From Pseudomonadota bacterium (GTDB lineage: Bacteria; Myxococcota; Bradymonadia; UBA4248): a stretch of 10,299 nucleotides of DNA. Where the stretch lies: NCBI GenBank assembly GCA_017613855.1, contig JAGACY010000025.1, positions 1 through 10,299 on the forward strand. Direction: 5' to 3'. Under the pieces are notes generated by a model. It ran no database searches and was not told the DNA's origin. It worked only from the letters and a program-made list of their open reading frames with translations. Made by a program: the position numbers and the translations under genes. Of the stretch, positions 1 through 6,698 are shown piece by piece. The stretch's first letter is position 1. Each line of letters begins with the position of its first letter.

Positions 1-475
1 CGCATTCATTGGTAATGGTGTCGCAGGCTTCCCCCTCGGCACAGCATGATTCTCCGCAATGAACATCGCAAGTGAACTCGCATTGATTCTGGACACATTC
101 GCGATCGCCCGTACACGCAGGATCACAAATCTTGGAATTATCGATACATCCGCTTTCCGTACATGTCTGATCCGCACCACAACCAGGTCTGCACTGTTCC
201 GGAATCGGATTCTCCTTATCGACACATTGACCATTCTGACAGGTTTGTTCTGATGTACATTGATTGTCACAGGCATCCGGCTTATCCTGGTCATCCGGTT
301 TCTGTATATTGGGATCCTCAATGCATTCACCATGGTCATCACAAATCTGACCAACTTCGCACTGACACCCATGATTCGTGTCATTAGTTTTACCTGTGTC
401 AGAATCATCGCTGCAGCCCGTCAAATAAAGACCACAGCCGGCAAGGATGGATAAAAAGTAAATGGATCGTTTCAT
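1..475 (-). CDS. Cysteine-rich lipoprotein, 5' part only (runs off left edge)
   Basis: This is a reverse-strand reading frame, open from an ATG at 475 to the window edge (158 codons, no stop seen). A strong GGGAGG ribosome site lies a few bases upstream. Residues 2-21 form a lipoprotein signal peptide ending in the lipobox LTGC (Cys21), followed by an acidic linker. An LAGC at 11-14 also fits the lipobox pattern but lies very close to the N-terminus. From about residue 37 the protein is a string of short cysteine modules spaced C-x3-C-x5-C-x4-C: C69/C73/C79/C84, C95/C99/C105/C110 and C117/C121/C127/C132, with a divergent first unit at C37-C51. The last visible part, C136 onward, contains a CC pair. 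Ser follows the lipid cysteine, so outer-membrane anchoring is plausible. The modules probably form small disulphide knots, as in adhesive or spacer regions. No enzymatic motif is visible, and the C-terminal part outside the window could hold the functional domain. Confidence 0.85.
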   Translation of the reverse strand, partial: MKRSIYFLSILAGCGLYLTGCSDDSDTGKTNDTNHGCQCEVGQICDDHGECIEDPNIQKPDDQDKPDACDNQCTSEQTCQNGQCVDKENPIPEQCRPGCGADQTCTESGCIDNSKICDPACTGDRECVQNQCEFTCDVHCGESCCAEGEACDTITNEC

Positions 476-515
476 AAGCAGCCTCCCTGAAAGCACACAC
501 ACAAAAACGATAAAT

Positions 516-544
516 GTTGTAGTAGAATTTATAAGAACTCTCAA
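516..544 (-). promoter_or_regulatory. Candidate sigma-70-type promoter for the left-edge lipoprotein
   Basis: On the reverse strand TTGAGA (539-544; five of six to the -35 consensus) is followed after 17 bases by TACAAC (516-521; four of six to the -10 consensus). This sits about 40 bases before the start codon at 475, the expected place. It is a pattern match only. Confidence 0.45.
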
Positions 545-767
545 TAAGATGGTTCATTTTTTAACCGATAACAGCGCGGGACACATCATCATCGTCAAGC
601 GTGCCTCCACCGAAGCGCGCCCTTGTCACATTGCCTGATCCTTACAGAATCCCGATGAGATGACATTTTCACCATGCACGAGCCGATGGTCAAAAAAACA
701 GCAAAGAGCAAATACCAAGACCATGCACAAAAAATATAAAAAAATGCGCAAAATGAAAATAATCCGC

Positions 768-773
768 TATACT
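768..773 (+). promoter_or_regulatory. Candidate -10 box for the 765-aa lipoprotein gene
   Basis: TATACT, five of six to the -10 consensus, lies about 65 bases upstream of the chosen ATG at 839. Only a poor -35 (TGCGCA, 745-750) is present at 17 bases, so the promoter may depend on an activator or use another sigma factor. A -10 at this place would start the transcript near 780, which argues against translation starting at the ATG at 779. Confidence 0.35.
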
Positions 774-838
774 CTCAAATGCTGTGTCTTCATATAGGGC
801 ATGGACTTCGACAAACGACCACTTTTAGGAGATCAAAT

Positions 839-3136
839 ATGCGCAGGCAGTGGGCTTTGGCTATCGCCATTTTAGTATGTGGTTTGGCAGGATGCACCCT
901 CGAAAGTGTGCCTGAACGCGGAGAGCAGTGCCCTGGATTACTTGATGAATCAGGTAAATCACTTCAATTCATCGTAAAGCCAAGCAACGCAGATGGCGAA
1001 AAATGTAAAGATCTTGAAGAATGTAAATGTGATAACCCAGAGGCATGTCCAGAATATGCAGAGAGTTTTAATCTGAGCATCTGTCCAAAAGACATTTCTG
1101 CCTGCCATCAAACACAGGAAGGCCAGCATTATTGCATAACATGTTCGGCAAATCAGGTGGCATGCGAAGGATTATGTTACTCTCCCGATGATAACAAGCA
1201 TTGTGGTGCCAAAGGCGGATGCAACAGTTCAGATCCTGATTCTCCGGATTATATCGGTGATTCCTGTGGCTCTAATTATAAATGTGTCAACGGTAAGTGC
1301 AAGCTGCTCGTCGAATGTGTCAGTGAAATCTTTTGTGACGGAGAATGTCTGAAGCTCAATGTGAGTGACTTTAACCACTGCGGCGCAAAAGGGGAGTGCA
1401 ATTCTGATGATCCTTCCAGCAAGCATTATAAAGGAAAGAATTGCGTCGATCTGATGGGCAACAATTCCAAATGCCAGGACGAAGTATGTATTTGCACAGG
1501 TGGCTTTGTAAACGTCAACGGAATATGTGTCGATCCAACGGACAACGAACACTGTGGCGCTCAGGATGGTATTCCCGGTGAAAAATGCGGAGACCATTCC
1601 ACATGTAAAAGTGGTGTGTGTGTCTGCACGGATAATTATGTCATGGTCGACGGAATATGTATTGATCCCAATAATAACGAACACTGCGGAGCAACAGAGG
1701 GGGTAGATGGTGTCAATTGCGTAGAAAATTCAAATTGTATCAACGGCCAGTGCGTTTGTATCGAAGATTATGCCATGTGCGACGGCAAATGTATTGAAAG
1801 CAAAGTATCGAATAATTATTGCGGTGCAAGAGGAACGTGTGATGATCCCGACATAGCCAGTGAAAATTATCAGGGCGAAAAATGTGATAATAGTGCGGAT
1901 TGCGTCGAAGGAGAATGCGTCTGTGACGAAGGATATGTCAAATGCGGCAAAGAATGTATTAACCCATCCCTGAGTAATACACACTGCGGTGCAAAAGGTG
2001 ATTGCAATTCCGAAGACCCCAAAAGTGATCATTACCAGGGGGCTGTCTGCGAAGATGATCTCATGTGTGGTGATGGAATATGCCGCCATCTGAACGGCTG
2101 TATCGATAATGCCTGTTCTCTGAACGATTGCATCAATACCAATGAAAAATGTGGTATGCAGTGTATGAATTGTACCGACTATGGCAATACGACAAGCGGT
2201 TTTTGCAAAATCGATGTAGGTGCTTGTGAATTTACGGAATGCAAGGCCAATTACCATCTTAACGCGGAAAAATCCGACTGTGTAGAAAACTCACTAAATG
2301 CGTGCGCACCTGTCAATTCCAGTGATGCCAAAGATTGTACGGTTTTTGAGCATGTAGATTCGGTAATATGCAGCAATGAAGGTCTATGCACGCTCCAGCG
2401 ATGCCAGAAGGGTTACCATTTTAATCAAACCAAAACCGAGTGTTTGGAAAATAAGAATGATGCCTGTGCCGCAGTCGATTCGAATGATGTTAAAAATTGC
2501 AATACGGAAAACAACGCCCTTATCGGGACTTGCCAGGAAAACGGCGTATGTTCAATCACCCAATGTCGGGAAAACTATCATTTTAATGAACATAAAACAG
2601 CCTGTGTTCCGAATACGAGTACGGAATGTGCACCACCGACATCCAGTAAAACAGCCGAATGTGCAAACAGTTCTATGCGAGGACAATGTACAAAGGAGGG
2701 CATCTGTGATTGCAGCAATGGTGGACACATGCTCGATAATGGCTCTTGTGAAGGGGATAGTGACACGAATTGCGGCAAACACGGCAATGTGTGCCCAACA
2801 GATTCACATTGCCAGGATGCGTCTTGTCATGCTGACAAATGTACTGCGCTCACCAATACACTCATGTGCACAGACGATAAATCCATTTGCAAGATACCAG
2901 CAAAACAGACGTATTATACCTGCGTAAATCTGAATGAACATCATACGCAATGTTTTAATACCGGAGGCCAGAACTCATCCAATATCGATTGTACAAAACG
3001 TACGGATTCAACAGGCAAATGTATATATGAGCCAGAATTAAAAACAAGTAATGGCTGGAATTGTGAATGCAAAGATCCCTCGAAGCATTTCCAGCATTAT
3101 CATGACAATACAGGTTGGTCATGGATCTGCATATAA
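839..3136 (+). CDS. Large modular cysteine-rich lipoprotein, tandem paralogue 1 (765 aa)
   Basis: I chose the ATG at 839, not the in-frame ATG 20 codons earlier, because AGGAG precedes it and it begins a clean lipoprotein signal peptide (RR, hydrophobic run, LAGC; lipid Cys19). The mature part has about 94 further cysteines by hand count. In order: an N-terminal cap (19-109) shared with the next gene; six modules beginning [HY]CGA at residues 121, 180, 238, 282, 327 and 382; a linker with CGMQCMNC (438-445); three YH units of 54-residue spacing starting at Cys468, 522 and 576; a short CGKHGN unit (645-650); and a C-terminal cysteine domain (668-764) also shared with the next gene. There are no catalytic motifs. 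Role unknown: I infer a disulphide-stabilised, outer-membrane, surface-exposed fibre or binding protein. Thr follows Cys19, consistent with outer-membrane sorting. The third codon positions look less GC-rich than in the phosphorylase gene downstream. Confidence 0.93.
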   Translation: MRRQWALAIAILVCGLAGCTLESVPERGEQCPGLLDESGKSLQFIVKPSNADGEKCKDLEECKCDNPEACPEYAESFNLSICPKDISACHQTQEGQHYCITCSANQVACEGLCYSPDDNKHCGAKGGCNSSDPDSPDYIGDSCGSNYKCVNGKCKLLVECVSEIFCDGECLKLNVSDFNHCGAKGECNSDDPSSKHYKGKNCVDLMGNNSKCQDEVCICTGGFVNVNGICVDPTDNEHCGAQDGIPGEKCGDHSTCKSGVCVCTDNYVMVDGICIDPNNNEHCGATEGVDGVNCVENSNCINGQCVCIEDYAMCDGKCIESKVSNNYCGARGTCDDPDIASENYQGEKCDNSADCVEGECVCDEGYVKCGKECINPSLSNTHCGAKGDCNSEDPKSDHYQGAVCEDDLMCGDGICRHLNGCIDNACSLNDCINTNEKCGMQCMNCTDYGNTTSGFCKIDVGACEFTECKANYHLNAEKSDCVENSLNACAPVNSSDAKDCTVFEHVDSVICSNEGLCTLQRCQKGYHFNQTKTECLENKNDACAAVDSNDVKNCNTENNALIGTCQENGVCSITQCRENYHFNEHKTACVPNTSTECAPPTSSKTAECANSSMRGQCTKEGICDCSNGGHMLDNGSCEGDSDTNCGKHGNVCPTDSHCQDASCHADKCTALTNTLMCTDDKSICKIPAKQTYYTCVNLNEHHTQCFNTGGQNSSNIDCTKRTDSTGKCIYEPELKTSNGWNCECKDPSKHFQHYHDNTGWSWICI
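1199..2050 (+). repeat. Six [HY]CGA cysteine modules inside paralogue 1
   Basis: Four modules are long and follow [HY]CGA[KR]G-x-C-[ND]-x-x-D-x(4-5)-S-x-x-Y-x-G-x-x-C (residues 121-143, 180-202, 327-349, 382-404). Two are short forms in which the insert is missing and HCGA runs to GxxC within 13 residues (238-250, 282-294). Each is followed by a C-x4-6-C-x4-C type unit. The long and short forms appear to be the same module with and without a roughly 10-residue loop. The next gene has one diverged copy beginning YCGASGNCN (residues 110-117). Confidence 0.8.
2225..2707 (+). repeat. Three tandem YH cysteine units with 54-residue (162-nt) period
   Basis: Cysteines at 468/481/489/500/511/517 recur exactly 54 residues later at 522/535/543/554/565/571. 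The third unit keeps 576/589/597/608 before shortening by two residues. The pattern is C-x4-C-x3-YH-x7-C-x7-C-x10-C. The encoding DNA has diverged, so this is an old tandem duplication. The downstream paralogue holds one unit with the same spacing (C242/C255/C263/C274) and two related shorter YH units. Confidence 0.8.
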
Positions 3137-3216
3137 AGATGCCGGATACTTTAATGTGTTCGCGCAAATTTACCATCACCAAGAGGCGCTCGATTATATA
3201 TTAGAATTTTTAATAT

Positions 3217-3246
3217 TTTTTATTGCATCCTCAGATGCAATAAAAA
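3217..3246. repeat. Perfect 13-bp inverted repeat upstream of paralogue 2
   Basis: The arms are TTTTTATTGCATC (3217-3229) and GATGCAATAAAAA (3234-3246), with loop CTCA. The T-run is on the 5' arm and the A-run on the 3' arm, so neither strand gives the hairpin-then-U layout of a rho-independent terminator. It ends about ten bases before the GGAG ribosome site of the next gene. An operator or a 5'-UTR hairpin controlling translation is more likely than termination. Confidence 0.6.
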
Positions 3247-3267
3247 TGAAATAGACGGAGCTCGGAT

Positions 3268-4881
3268 ATGTACAGACTACGGTCACTGACAATTGCCGCT
3301 TTAATATGCGCTATTACAGGCTGTTCGCTTGAGGATATTCCTGCGCGCGGTGAGAAATGTCCGCCGGATCTGACAGACGGCAAACAGATATCTTTTATCG
3401 TAAAGCAGGACAATTCAAGGTGCCAAATAGATGAATGTACCGAATATGCCGACAGCGTCACAAACGGCTTTTGTCCGCCGGAGATTTACAGCTGCTATCA
3501 GAATAGTGAAATGGATTATTACTGCATGACGACATGTCCGGCTGGCCAGGTCGCATGCGATACCAAATGTATCGACCCCAAGTCAAACGAAGCGTACTGC
3601 GGCGCCTCAGGGAATTGTAATGCTCCGAAAGAGGGAGATAATTTTAAAGGCGTGATTTGCAAATCTGACGAAATCTGCAAGGAGGGTAAATGTATTAAAG
3701 CGCCCTGCACGACTGGCGAAATGTGCAATGATATTTGTACGGATCTCAACATCGACCCAAAGAATTGTGGTGAATGCGGGCACCAGTGTGAGATTGGCGA
3801 GTTCTGCGAGAGCGGCAAGTGCAAAAACAGTACGACTGTCTGTAATGATAATTATTGTTCATTTCAGAATACATGCATCAATGAACGCGACCATTGTGGT
3901 CCCCAATGCCTGGACTGCACCACTACAATTGCGAATGCAGCACCCGATAGCACAGAGTGTCGATCTAGCGGAGAATGCTACGTTTTGCGCTGTGCCGATA
4001 ATTATCATATCGCCAAGGATAATAAATCCTGTATCATCAATTCGAAGGAAGAATGCGGGCTCCCTGATTCCACAAAAGTTGAAAATTGCTTAAGCAACAC
4101 CTTCGATATTGTGGATTGTGTCAAGGGACAATGTGAATCCAAATGCGGAGAAAGCAGCCACGAATATGAGGGAAAATGCGAGCCGGATGATGAATACAAC
4201 TGCGGCAAGCATGGCAATAAGTGTCAATATGACAACGGCGAACCAGCATGTGTCCAAAAAACCTGCCAATTAAAAGGCTGCAAACCGAATTATCATGAAT
4301 ATAATGGAACTTGCGAACTCGATAGTAATGATCATTGCGGTCATCATGACATACATTGTTCGGAAGCTATTGAACATGGCAATGGGATATGTGAGAATGG
4401 CAAATGCAAAGCCACAACCTGTGATCTCGATTATCATGAATATTCCGGAATATGCGAAAAAGACGATGACGCCAATTGTGATGGGCATGGCAAAGCATGC
4501 CCGAAAGATGCAACCTGTAAGGAAAAGGAATGTCTCGCCGTGAAATGTTCAGAGTCCACAAATGCACTTCGGTGCCTTGACACGAGCATGATTTGCAGAA
4601 TCCCCATGGATGAAACGAATTATCGATGTATCTCCTTTGTTGATAGTAATAACGGTTGCTTTAGAAATGATAGAAAAACTCCCGCCAGGTGTACATACTA
4701 TTTAAGTGAAAAACGTCCAGGAGTAACCGGTAATTGTATCTACGATCCAGCCAAAGCCGATCCCGTGCACAGTGGATGGACACCTTCGGGATGGACTTGT
4801 GAATGCGATTCTCCGACGAAGAGTTTTGAACTGTATTGTTTGGATGACAAGGGTAATATCGATAGATACTGCTGCAAATAG
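3268..4881 (+). CDS. Modular cysteine-rich lipoprotein, tandem paralogue 2 (537 aa)
   Basis: The start ATG at 3268 follows GGAG at a spacing of seven. The signal peptide ends in ITGC with lipid Cys19, the same residue as in the upstream paralogue, and both also have Cys14 in the signal segment. Residues 19-97 match the upstream N-terminal cap, with identical cysteine spacing for C69-x6-C76-x9-C86 and C90-x6-C97. The middle is shorter: one YCGASG module (110-117), one NCGECGHQC-type module (166-174), CGPQCLDC (210-217), then YH units around residues 246, 342 and 389. The C-terminal domain (427-536) repeats the upstream spacing C-x8-C-x6-C-x10-C-x9-C and keeps IC[RK]IP, G[NK]CIY[DE]P and GW[TN]CEC. 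About 66 cysteines follow Cys19. Role unknown; inferred surface lipoprotein. The 131-base gap and the hairpin before it suggest that it is not simply co-translated with its neighbour. Confidence 0.93.
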   Translation: MYRLRSLTIAALICAITGCSLEDIPARGEKCPPDLTDGKQISFIVKQDNSRCQIDECTEYADSVTNGFCPPEIYSCYQNSEMDYYCMTTCPAGQVACDTKCIDPKSNEAYCGASGNCNAPKEGDNFKGVICKSDEICKEGKCIKAPCTTGEMCNDICTDLNIDPKNCGECGHQCEIGEFCESGKCKNSTTVCNDNYCSFQNTCINERDHCGPQCLDCTTTIANAAPDSTECRSSGECYVLRCADNYHIAKDNKSCIINSKEECGLPDSTKVENCLSNTFDIVDCVKGQCESKCGESSHEYEGKCEPDDEYNCGKHGNKCQYDNGEPACVQKTCQLKGCKPNYHEYNGTCELDSNDHCGHHDIHCSEAIEHGNGICENGKCKATTCDLDYHEYSGICEKDDDANCDGHGKACPKDATCKEKECLAVKCSESTNALRCLDTSMICRIPMDETNYRCISFVDSNNGCFRNDRKTPARCTYYLSEKRPGVTGNCIYDPAKADPVHSGWTPSGWTCECDSPTKSFELYCLDDKGNIDRYCCK

Positions 4882-4967
4882 TCACTTCTTTTATATTTAA
4901 ATCATACCAATGTGCAGCCTTTATTAAAGTTCTGTTCACTGAGTAGGATTTGGCATTATGTATCTTT

Positions 4968-4993
4968 AATGCATAATGATGAATGCATAATGA
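4968..4993. repeat. Two direct copies of AATGCATAATGA
   Basis: Copies at 4968-4979 and 4982-4993 are identical and two bases apart. The inverse form GCATTATG occurs at 4953-4960 and again at 5061-5068. This could be a binding-site cluster or remains of a short-unit repeat like the one flanking the S23 element at 6672. Function unknown. Confidence 0.5.
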
Positions 4994-5134
4994 AATGTCG
5001 TTCTCAGAACATTTGAATGATACCTTTGGTTTTGCAAAATCATTCAGCATTTTGAATTATGCATTATGAATTCACTCTCCCCCCCTTGGGGAATCTGCAG
5101 AGCAACAGACGGCTGAATGTTACCCAAAAAGCGT

Positions 5135-5152
5135 TGTTTAATGCATTAAACA
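5135..5152. repeat. Perfect 18-bp palindrome, AT-rich
   Basis: TGTTTAATGCATTAAACA is its own reverse complement over all 18 bases. A loop-less palindrome of this length looks more like a dimeric repressor site than an RNA hairpin. It lies about 200 bases before the phosphorylase start, rather far for a simple operator. Confidence 0.5.
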
Positions 5153-5182
5153 CTTTTCATTCCCTTCAAACCGTGCGACACT

Positions 5183-5213
5183 GCAGTCCTACTGCGAAAT
5201 GGGGCCCCATTTC
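5183..5213. repeat. Hairpin GCAGT/ACTGC abutting a perfect 18-bp palindrome
   Basis: GCAGT-CCT-ACTGC (5183-5195) is followed with no gap by GAAATGGGGCCCCATTTC (5196-5213), a perfect palindrome. The pair looks like a single designed unit, such as a dispersed repeat or a protein-binding element. I cannot tell from one copy whether it recurs in the genome. Confidence 0.5.
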
Positions 5214-5280
5214 AAACTTTGAATACGCATGACGAATCGTCAGCAACAACGAAAAGACTAAAGAAAAAATATTATGGATT

Positions 5281-5324
5281 CCAAAGGACTTAGTCCTTTG
5301 GCGGGGTCTGGGGCAGAGCCCCGG
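5281..5324. repeat. Double-hairpin GC-rich intergenic element before the phosphorylase
   Basis: CCAAAGGACT (5281-5290) pairs with AGTCCTTTGG (5292-5301) around a single T. Next to it CGGGG (5302-5306) pairs with CCCCG (5319-5323), with an inner alternative GGGGC/GCCCC (5310-5314 and 5318-5322). It ends about 17 bases before AAAGGAG of the next gene. The layout resembles dispersed REP-type elements found between genes in many proteobacteria. It may instead be an attenuating or insulating structure for the phosphorylase. No clear U-tract follows. Confidence 0.55.
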
Positions 5325-5353
5325 AAGAAAAACTCAATAAAAAGGAGAAAAAC

Positions 5354-6658
5354 ATGCGCGTCGTCGATTTGATTGAAATGAAACGTGATGGCAAGGAAAT
5401 CCCTGCACAGGACATCAAGGCATTTGTGGATGCCGTGGTACGCAAAGAAGTTCCCGAGTATCAGACGGCCGCATTTTTGATGGCCGTCTTTTTCAGAGGG
5501 ATGCAGCCCGAGGAACTCGTCGCCTATACCCAGGCGATGCTCTACAGTGGCGACACGCTTTCGCTCAAATCACTCGCCAATCAATATAAAGTCGACAAAC
5601 ACTCGACCGGCGGTGTCGGCGATAAAGTCTCCCTGACACTCGCTCCGATGGTTGCGGCATGCGGGCCTGTCATTCCGATGATTTCGGGACGCGGCCTCGG
5701 TCACACCGGCGGCACACTTGACAAACTCGAATCGGTACCCGGTTTCCGCGTTGACCTGAGTGAAGCCGAAATCGAAGCAGGCATTGCCAAATCGGGCTAT
5801 GTCATTACTGGCCAGACCGGGTCGCTCGTTCCCGCCGATAAAATCTTCTATGCACTGCGCGACGTGACCGGTACCGTGCCTTCGATCGAGCTGATTGCCG
5901 CATCTATTATGAGCAAGAAACTGTCGGTCGGCCTGAACGGCCTCGTGCTCGACGTCAAAGTCGGATCCGGTGCCTTCATGAAGACCCAGGATCGCGCCAC
6001 AAAACTGGCCGACACGATGATTAGCATCGGCCGCGCCATGAACTGCAACGTCCGCGCCTGCATCACGAGCATGGATCAGCCGCTCGGCGTCGCCGTCGGC
6101 AATGCCAACGAATTCATCGAAGCCGTCGAAATGCTCAAAGGCAACGCCCCCGCCGACTACGCGCACCTTTGCTATACCCTTGGCACCGAAATGCTCGCCA
6201 TGGCCAAAGGCATTTCGAATGACGATGCCCGCGACGAACTCGAAAAAGCCATCACCTCGGGCCGCGCACTCGAGCAAATGCGCAAGAGCATTGCCGCACA
6301 AGGCGGTGACGCCCGCGCCGTCGACGATTACAGCATTCTCGAAATCGCTAAAGACACCGTCCAGGTCAAGGCCCCATGCGACGGCTACGTCTCGGCATTC
6401 AATTGCGAACAAGTCGGCAAAGCCGGCTGCATCCTCGGCGCAGGCCGCGAAGTTGCCGGTGCACCCGTCGATCACAGCGTCGGCCTCGAAGTGCTGCACA
6501 AAATCGGCGCCAAAGTCAAAGCCGGCGACGCTCTCTTTACCGTCTACTACAAGGACGAAAAGAAATGCGAGACCGCCTGCAAGATGCTGCTCGATGCCAT
6601 CACACTGAGCAATGACGCGCCAAAACCGAATGAGCTGATTAGGGATATTCGGAGATAG
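5354..6658 (+). CDS. deoA: Thymidine/pyrimidine-nucleoside phosphorylase
   Basis: This enzyme splits thymidine or other pyrimidine nucleosides with phosphate to give the base and (deoxy)ribose 1-phosphate, in cytoplasmic nucleoside salvage. The 434 residues equal the usual family length. An N-terminal helical part (1-65) is followed by the phosphate loop KHSTGGVGDK (82-91), then the family signature SGRGLGHTGGTLDKLE (111-126). The positions matching the known active-site residues are all present: His83, Arg169 (ALRD), Ser184 and Lys188 (SIMSKK). A central alpha/beta domain leads to the C-terminal PYNP_C-type domain (about 340-420). The ATG follows AAAGGAG. It stands alone, with no other nucleoside-catabolism gene in the window. 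The region around the signature is very close to enterobacterial DeoA, but substrate choice (thymidine only, or also uridine, as in Pdp) cannot be settled by eye. Confidence 0.97.
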   Translation: MRVVDLIEMKRDGKEIPAQDIKAFVDAVVRKEVPEYQTAAFLMAVFFRGMQPEELVAYTQAMLYSGDTLSLKSLANQYKVDKHSTGGVGDKVSLTLAPMVAACGPVIPMISGRGLGHTGGTLDKLESVPGFRVDLSEAEIEAGIAKSGYVITGQTGSLVPADKIFYALRDVTGTVPSIELIAASIMSKKLSVGLNGLVLDVKVGSGAFMKTQDRATKLADTMISIGRAMNCNVRACITSMDQPLGVAVGNANEFIEAVEMLKGNAPADYAHLCYTLGTEMLAMAKGISNDDARDELEKAITSGRALEQMRKSIAAQGGDARAVDDYSILEIAKDTVQVKAPCDGYVSAFNCEQVGKAGCILGAGREVAGAPVDHSVGLEVLHKIGAKVKAGDALFTVYYKDEKKCETACKMLLDAITLSNDAPKPNELIRDIRR

Positions 6659-6671
6659 TTTCCGTTATTCT

Positions 6672-6694
6672 CTATTCACTATTCACTATTCACT
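6672..6694. repeat. Left 7-bp repeat array (CTATTCA x3)
   Basis: Exact tandem copies lie at 6672-6678, 6679-6685 and 6686-6692, followed by CT. The array ends four bases before the ATG of the enclosed gene and takes the place where a ribosome site would be expected. No Shine-Dalgarno sequence is present. Confidence 0.85.
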
Positions 6695-6698
6695 GCCT

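Larger units (their letters stand above)
476..838. other. Divergent intergenic region between two lipoprotein genes
   Basis: This is a gene-free stretch of 363 bases between divergent lipoprotein genes. It holds a plausible promoter for each direction near its two ends. The middle (about 545-760) shows only a short near-repeat, ACCATGCAC, at about 672 and 720. I see no RNA gene, no strong hairpin and no credible small reading frame. Confidence 0.6.
4882..5353. other. Gene-free spacer rich in palindromes upstream of the phosphorylase
   Basis: These 472 bases have no credible gene. From left to right they hold tandem AATGCATAATGA repeats, a CCCCTTGGGG hairpin (5082-5091), two perfect 18-bp palindromes, a small TGACGA-A-TCGTCA palindrome (5230-5242) and a double GC-rich hairpin just before the ribosome site of the phosphorylase. 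I found no convincing -10/-35 pair, so the promoter of that gene is not located. A reverse-strand open frame reaching into the end of paralogue 2 has no family features and is taken as chance. Confidence 0.6.

Noticed and set aside
59..454. Plus-strand short frames near the left edge
   Set aside because: They are antisense to the partial lipoprotein, which has a signal peptide, a strong ribosome site and regular cysteine modules.
779..838. Upstream in-frame ATG giving a 20-residue longer first paralogue
   Set aside because: No ribosome site precedes it, and the start at 839 has AGGAG and begins a proper lipoprotein signal peptide matching that of the second paralogue.
1229..2257. Two reverse-strand open frames inside the first cysteine-rich gene
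   Set aside because: They are shadows of the repeated coding sequence, with no ribosome sites or recognisable domains.
2225..2707. CRISPR or minisatellite-type DNA array
   Set aside because: The periodicity is in the protein; the DNA units have diverged and lie inside an open reading frame.
5570..6499. Long reverse-strand open frame (309 codons) inside deoA
   Set aside because: It is antisense to a highly conserved enzyme, has no start signal, and its openness follows from GC-rich third positions in deoA.
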